Below are positions 5,911 through 6,098 of a stretch of 6,098 nt of DNA, piece by piece (position 1 is the first letter of the stretch; each line of letters opens with the position of its first letter). The DNA lies in contig CALCPC010000771.1 in the NCBI GenBank assembly GCA_937900975.1, forward strand, positions 1-6,098, written 5' to 3'. Both the position numbers and the translations under genes were made by a program. The notes beneath the pieces were generated by a model. That model ran no database searches. It was given only the letters and a program-made list of their open reading frames with translations, and had not been told where the DNA came from. The DNA is from an uncultured Paracoccaceae bacterium (GTDB lineage Bacteria; Pseudomonadota; Alphaproteobacteria; Rhodobacterales; Rhodobacteraceae).

Positions 5911-5938
5911 TTGTTGCGCCGTGATTTCCGGCTAGGCT
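5911..5938 (+). promoter_or_regulatory. Candidate promoter of the TrhA-like gene
   Basis: TTGTTG (5911-5916) and TAGGCT (5933-5938) with a 16-bp spacer are a weak sigma-70-like pair in the 80-bp gap after the oxidoreductase gene. A start about 7 nt after the -10 would fall on or beside the ATG at 5945, hinting at a leaderless or nearly leaderless mRNA. The only Shine-Dalgarno-like bases, AGG at 5934-5936, lie within the -10 box itself. Confidence 0.25.
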
Positions 5939-5944
5939 TTGACC

Positions 5945-6098
5945 ATGACAGAGAGTGGTTCTTATCAACGAGAGTATTCGCGGGCGGAGCGTTGGTCAGA
6001 TGCTTGTGTGCATCTGACGGGTATCGTCTCCGTTCTTATGGCTGTTCCAGTCCTCATCACGCTTGCCGCCGTCTGGCGGGGCGATCCGGTCTCGGTTG
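5945..6098 (+). CDS. Hemolysin III / TrhA (PAQR-like) membrane protein, N-terminal part
   Basis: The reading frame opens at ATG 5945 and runs off the window after 51 complete codons. The peptide has a short polar N-terminus, then YSRAERWSDACVHLTG (residues 11-26), matching the E...HxxG element that opens the first helix of the hemolysin III/YqfA/TrhA family (E15, H23, G26). A hydrophobic segment follows at about residues 20-45 (VSVLMAVPVLITLAAVW), the expected first transmembrane helix. Full-length members have seven membrane segments and are linked to membrane homeostasis; the older haemolysin name is misleading for most. It lies 80 bp downstream on the same strand as the oxidoreductase gene but probably has its own promoter. 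An in-frame TTG at 5939 is a poor alternative start, and a TAG at 5933 closes the frame upstream. The family call rests on a short stretch. Confidence 0.7.
   Translation, partial: MTESGSYQREYSRAERWSDACVHLTGIVSVLMAVPVLITLAAVWRGDPVSV

Noticed and set aside
1..6098. A new defence, mobile or biosynthetic system
   Set aside because: All confident genes belong to well-known families. There are no transposases, integrases, toxin-antitoxin pairs, CRISPR-like repeats or clustered unknown genes in the window.

Overview
The window is about 6.1 kb of GC-rich bacterial chromosome, most likely from an alphaproteobacterium of the Rhodobacteraceae (Roseobacter/Rhodobacter group). This rests on three things recognised from memory: a LysR regulator starting MDWDKLRIFHHVADAG, which looks like the common Rhodobacterales type; a single-chain aryl-pyruvate ferredoxin oxidoreductase of the proteobacterial kind; and a hemolysin III/TrhA-like N-terminus of rhodobacteral flavour. 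No search was possible.

Layout. (1) 50-931, plus: a GcvA-like LysR-family regulator whose ATG has a good ribosome binding site. (2) 932-1356: a 425-bp gap between two convergent regulators. It holds several hairpins, an AT-rich pocket, a strong intrinsic terminator that works on the minus strand, and one doubtful 20-codon ORF. (3) 1357-2268, minus: a second LysR-family regulator. (4) 2269-2447: a divergent control region with an imperfect tandem repeat (TTGCCATATC twice, 21 bp apart), a perfect palindrome AAAGCGCTTT, and a GGTCA-N7-TGACC dyad that contains the LysR signature T-N11-A and fills the spacer of a candidate promoter. (5) 2448-5864, plus: a 1138-residue fused indolepyruvate (aryl-pyruvate) ferredoxin oxidoreductase. 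(6) 5945-6098, plus: the first 51 codons of a hemolysin III/TrhA-family membrane protein that runs off the window.

How the parts work together. The divergent LysR/oxidoreductase pair is the functional core. The oxidoreductase should convert aryl-pyruvates, made by transamination of aromatic amino acids, to aryl-acetyl-CoA and reduced ferredoxin. The LysR protein at 1357-2268 is the natural candidate regulator of that gene and of itself, acting through sites in 2269-2447. The first LysR gene and the TrhA-like gene look like unrelated neighbours.

I see no mobile element, CRISPR array, rRNA or tRNA, and no convincing new multi-gene system. The parts most worth a second look are the structured divergent operator region and the roughly 150-nt structured 3' region of the second LysR gene.
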